8,051 bases of DNA, taken from SLFT01 sp964493075 (GTDB lineage Bacteria; Hydrogenedentota; Hydrogenedentia; Hydrogenedentales; CAITNO01). The stretch is taken from assembly GCA_964493075.1 (NCBI GenBank), contig CAZBNU010000189.1, positions 1-8,051 on the forward strand, given 5' to 3'. The notes beneath the pieces are model-generated. The model searched no databases. It had not been told where the DNA came from and saw only the letters and a list, made by a program, of their open reading frames with translations. The position numbers and the translations under genes were made by a program. Positions 5,462-8,051 of this stretch are shown here, piece after piece; position 1 is the first letter of the stretch; every line of letters starts with the position of its first letter.

Positions 5462-7945
5462 ATGAGATACAAAAGAATTTTGATTCCAGTCTGTATTCTG
5501 TTCACGTGCGCGTTGGCAATACTTTTTGCTGGCTGCTCGCAGGGCGCAGCGCCCAGACCGGACCGTTTGGTCGCGGACAAACACGCTTCCGGCGACAATC
5601 AGGCGGAGTTTCACGGGGAAATGTTACCCCAACCTTTTCAGGTGGTCCTTGAAGGGCCTGTGGAACCGGGATTGCTTGGGGGCAAGGGGGAACGCCATGC
5701 CGTAGCCGATGTCAAAATACGTTTTGAAGTGGAAAACCCACTTACGGGAGCTCGCTTTGTAGAAAACAATGATGTCTTCATAGAAAAGAATACGGATGCA
5801 GGCGGTGCAGCGCTGGCCCGAATGAAATTGGGTAACTGGTGCGGTGACGTTTGGGTCGTGGCCTCCACTCCTGATTATCCCAGCCTTAAGCCAGTGCGGA
5901 TGCGCGCCATTTCGGGGGTCAGGCGAATAGGCAAAGATCTGGAGGCTGCCACCGAAGGTGTTATTGAAGAGGTGGGGGTGGAATTACGTAATCCCGATGG
6001 AACGCCCGCCGAGGGTATAGAGGTTTTTTTTCGTGTGGAAGGCGGCGCCTCCAGCGGCAGCAGCATGGGCAGCAAGCGCGTCATCAGCGATGCGCAGGGA
6101 CGTGCGGTCACCTCCTGGGAAATGGGCGCAGATGTGAAGCGTTATTTCTGCGCGGTACAGATTAACGATAACCGCCATGACATAGGCCCCCGGGAACGTT
6201 TTGACGTGGCGCTCATGGAATTTGAGGCCATGTCCATGAATAAGGGGCAGTTGCTGACGGTTTTGCTTGGCGGCCTCGCGATATTTATTTTTGGCATGAC
6301 CATCATGTCCAAGGGGCTTCAGCGTGTGGCGGACAAGCGATTGCGCGCCGCGCTGAATCTAATGACACGCAATCGTTTCCTGGCCATTCTCACGGGCGCT
6401 CTTGTGACTGCCCTTGTCCAGTCCTCCAGCGCCACGACTGTAATGTTAATTGGTTTTGTAAATGCGGGTATGCTGACCCTCGCCCAGGGGATAGGCGTGG
6501 TGTTCGGCGCCAATATCGGCACCACGATGACGGCACAGCTGATTGCGTTCAAACTTGACGCGCTTTCGTATCCTGCCATTGCGGTGGGTTTGCTGATGGC
6601 GACGGCGCTGAAGCGTCCGCAACTGAAGGCGGCAGGGGAAGCACTGCTTGGATTCGGGCTGCTCTTTTTGGGGATGATGACCATGTCGGATATTCTCAAG
6701 CCCCTTCGTTACAGTCCCGAATTCATATCCTGGTTTTCGTGGTTTGATTGTGCGCCCGACAATGGCAGCGGCCTGATGCCATTTGGCCCTGTTGTTATGT
6801 GCATCATTATCGGCACCGTTACCACTTGTGTGGTGCAGTCCAGTTCGGCAACAATCGGCATTGTACTGGCTCTTTGCAGCCAGGGCATTATCAACTTCCA
6901 TACAGCGGTGCCGCTTATTCTTGGGGACAATATCGGCACCACCATAACTGCTAATCTTGCTGCCCTTAATGCCAACCGTGATGCCAAGCGTGTAGCGCTG
7001 GCGCATACGTTTTTTAACCTGTTCGGCGCAGCCTATATGATCCTATTGTTTTATATGCCCGTCTGGAAGGGACAACCTTTGTTCCTTGGTTTCGTGGACT
7101 GGGTCACGCCGGGTGCTGTATTTTCATCTCACCCTGAAAATTTGTTGCGTCATGCGGCCAATGCACACACCTTCTTTAACCTTTTCAATGTGGTGTTGTT
7201 TCTGCCGTTTACAGTTGTGCTTGCCCGCCTCTGTTATTGGATTATCCCGCTGCGGGAGACCAAGCAGGAATCGGTGCTGGAATATCTTGAGCCAAATCTG
7301 TTGCAATCCCCCGCGCTTGCCTTGGCGCAGGCGGTGAACGAATTGATTTTCATGATCCGCAAAGGCGAGAAGTCTATGAACGAAAGTTGCGACCTGCTTT
7401 GTGACGGTTCGCCTACGCTGGCGGCATCTGTCATCGAACGGGAAGTAATTATTGACCGTCTCCAAAAGGAAATTATTGAGTATCTGGTGCAGCTCTCTCA
7501 GGGCGACACCACGCCGGAACAGTCCCAGATTATTCCCGAAATGATTCATGTCATTAACGATGCGGAACGCCTGGGCGACCATGCGGAATCGCTGGTGAAG
7601 ATTAACGAAACACTAAAGGCGATTGATCACTCGCTGACGCCGGAAGCCACCCAATCCATCAAGGATATTCGTGCTTGTCTTAACCGGCAGTTTGACGCCA
7701 TTTACAGGGTACTGCACGGCATTGACCCCAAGGCGGCAAAAGATGCCCTTGATGCGGCTGATGAACTCGCCAAGGTCATTGAGAAGGCGACCGCAGAGAA
7801 GGTGAAGCGAATGGATGCCGGGCGTGTGAGCGTGCAGGGGAGCGTGGTGTTTCTGGATACGCTCGCCCACTTGGAACGTGTGGGCGATCATCTGGTGAAC
7901 ATCGCGGAACGAGCGGGCAGCATTTTGGCAGTTGTGCGGGATTAA
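5462..7945 (+). CDS. Na+/phosphate cotransporter (NptA/PF02690 type) with N-terminal Ig-like region and C-terminal PhoU domain
   Basis: Predicted sodium-driven phosphate uptake across the inner membrane. The 827-residue protein has four parts. Residues 1-25 form a signal with hydrophobic core and LFAGC, a lipobox-like site with Cys25. Residues about 58-250 look like two beta-sandwich, Big-1-like repeats (TDAGGAALARMKLG at 111-124; NPDGTPAEGIEVFFRV at 177-192 and SDAQGRAVTSWEMG at 209-222). Residues 262-597 are the duplicated membrane core with QSSSATT (320-326), GANIGTT (349-355), QSSSATIG (459-466), GDNIGTT (488-494), and AHTFFNLF twice (514-521, 569-576). Residues about 615-825 form a PhoU-like helical domain with DAERLGDH (700-707) and HLERVGDH (803-810). 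The ATG at 5462 is chosen because it gives the lipoprotein-type signal directly and has AGAGG just upstream. The frame is open to a GTG at 5351, which would add another hydrophobic segment. The transporter family is certain, lipidation is uncertain. Confidence 0.92.
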   Translation: MRYKRILIPVCILFTCALAILFAGCSQGAAPRPDRLVADKHASGDNQAEFHGEMLPQPFQVVLEGPVEPGLLGGKGERHAVADVKIRFEVENPLTGARFVENNDVFIEKNTDAGGAALARMKLGNWCGDVWVVASTPDYPSLKPVRMRAISGVRRIGKDLEAATEGVIEEVGVELRNPDGTPAEGIEVFFRVEGGASSGSSMGSKRVISDAQGRAVTSWEMGADVKRYFCAVQINDNRHDIGPRERFDVALMEFEAMSMNKGQLLTVLLGGLAIFIFGMTIMSKGLQRVADKRLRAALNLMTRNRFLAILTGALVTALVQSSSATTVMLIGFVNAGMLTLAQGIGVVFGANIGTTMTAQLIAFKLDALSYPAIAVGLLMATALKRPQLKAAGEALLGFGLLFLGMMTMSDILKPLRYSPEFISWFSWFDCAPDNGSGLMPFGPVVMCIIIGTVTTCVVQSSSATIGIVLALCSQGIINFHTAVPLILGDNIGTTITANLAALNANRDAKRVALAHTFFNLFGAAYMILLFYMPVWKGQPLFLGFVDWVTPGAVFSSHPENLLRHAANAHTFFNLFNVVLFLPFTVVLARLCYWIIPLRETKQESVLEYLEPNLLQSPALALAQAVNELIFMIRKGEKSMNESCDLLCDGSPTLAASVIEREVIIDRLQKEIIEYLVQLSQGDTTPEQSQIIPEMIHVINDAERLGDHAESLVKINETLKAIDHSLTPEATQSIKDIRACLNRQFDAIYRVLHGIDPKAAKDALDAADELAKVIEKATAEKVKRMDAGRVSVQGSVVFLDTLAHLERVGDHLVNIAERAGSILAVVRD

Positions 7946-8051
7946 CGGAGACAGGACGCACACGCCGGTTTTGTGTATGGGATGTATGGGAACTGTGTGA
8001 GGTATAAATACAGATTTCCTGATTCCGTCGAAAACAAATGGCGCTTTTTAG

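Overview
The window looks like chromosomal DNA of a Gram-negative bacterium. Predicted secreted proteins with SPase I or lipoprotein-type signals, Shine-Dalgarno sites of the AGGAG type and moderate GC content all fit this. A stand-alone AICAR transformylase, a Lys/Ala/Pro-repeat histone H1-like protein and a planctomycete-like SGNH hydrolase hint at the PVC group (for example Lentisphaerota or Kiritimatiellota). That placement is inference only. I see no rRNA, tRNA, insertion sequence, CRISPR array, phage gene or plasmid gene.

Layout from left to right. (1) 1-759 (+) is the 3' part of a secreted glycerophosphodiester phosphodiesterase whose start lies outside the window. (2) 760-1009 is a gap with two back-to-back inverted repeats, one of them a 22-bp stem with a single bulge. 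(3) 1010-2128 (+) encodes a single-domain AICAR formyltransferase, the last-but-one step of purine synthesis, without the usual IMP cyclohydrolase half. (4) 2129-2363 separates convergent genes and holds a strong hairpin with an 8-nt T tract for the minus strand. (5) 2364-2705 (-) encodes a 113-residue histone H1-like protein built from about 20 KKxxx pentapeptides. (6) 2706-3479 is gene-poor. It contains a cluster of short hairpins upstream of the histone-like gene, a possible small membrane protein (2954-3157, -), a possible 10-codon ORF before it, and an AT-rich stretch. (7) 5230-3480 (-) is a two-gene operon: a secreted SGNH/GDSL hydrolase whose stop overlaps (ATGA) the start of a multi-pass membrane protein resembling heparan-alpha-glucosaminide N-acetyltransferases. 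(8) 5231-5461 is a divergent promoter region. (9) 5462-7945 (+) encodes a three-part Na+/phosphate cotransporter: lipoprotein-like signal, about 230 residues of Ig-like domains, the duplicated NptA-type membrane core, and a C-terminal PhoU domain. The last 106 bases (7946-8051) show no gene and no clear terminator.

Functional links. The SGNH hydrolase and the membrane acetyltransferase probably act together on acyl groups of an envelope or extracellular glycan. The phosphodiesterase and the phosphate transporter share a phosphate theme but are far apart and not co-transcribed. The purine enzyme and the histone-like protein look like separate housekeeping units. No defence or mobile system is visible. 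The most unusual items are the modular Ig/NptA/PhoU transporter, the acetyltransferase/SGNH pair and the structured gap before the AICAR transformylase gene.
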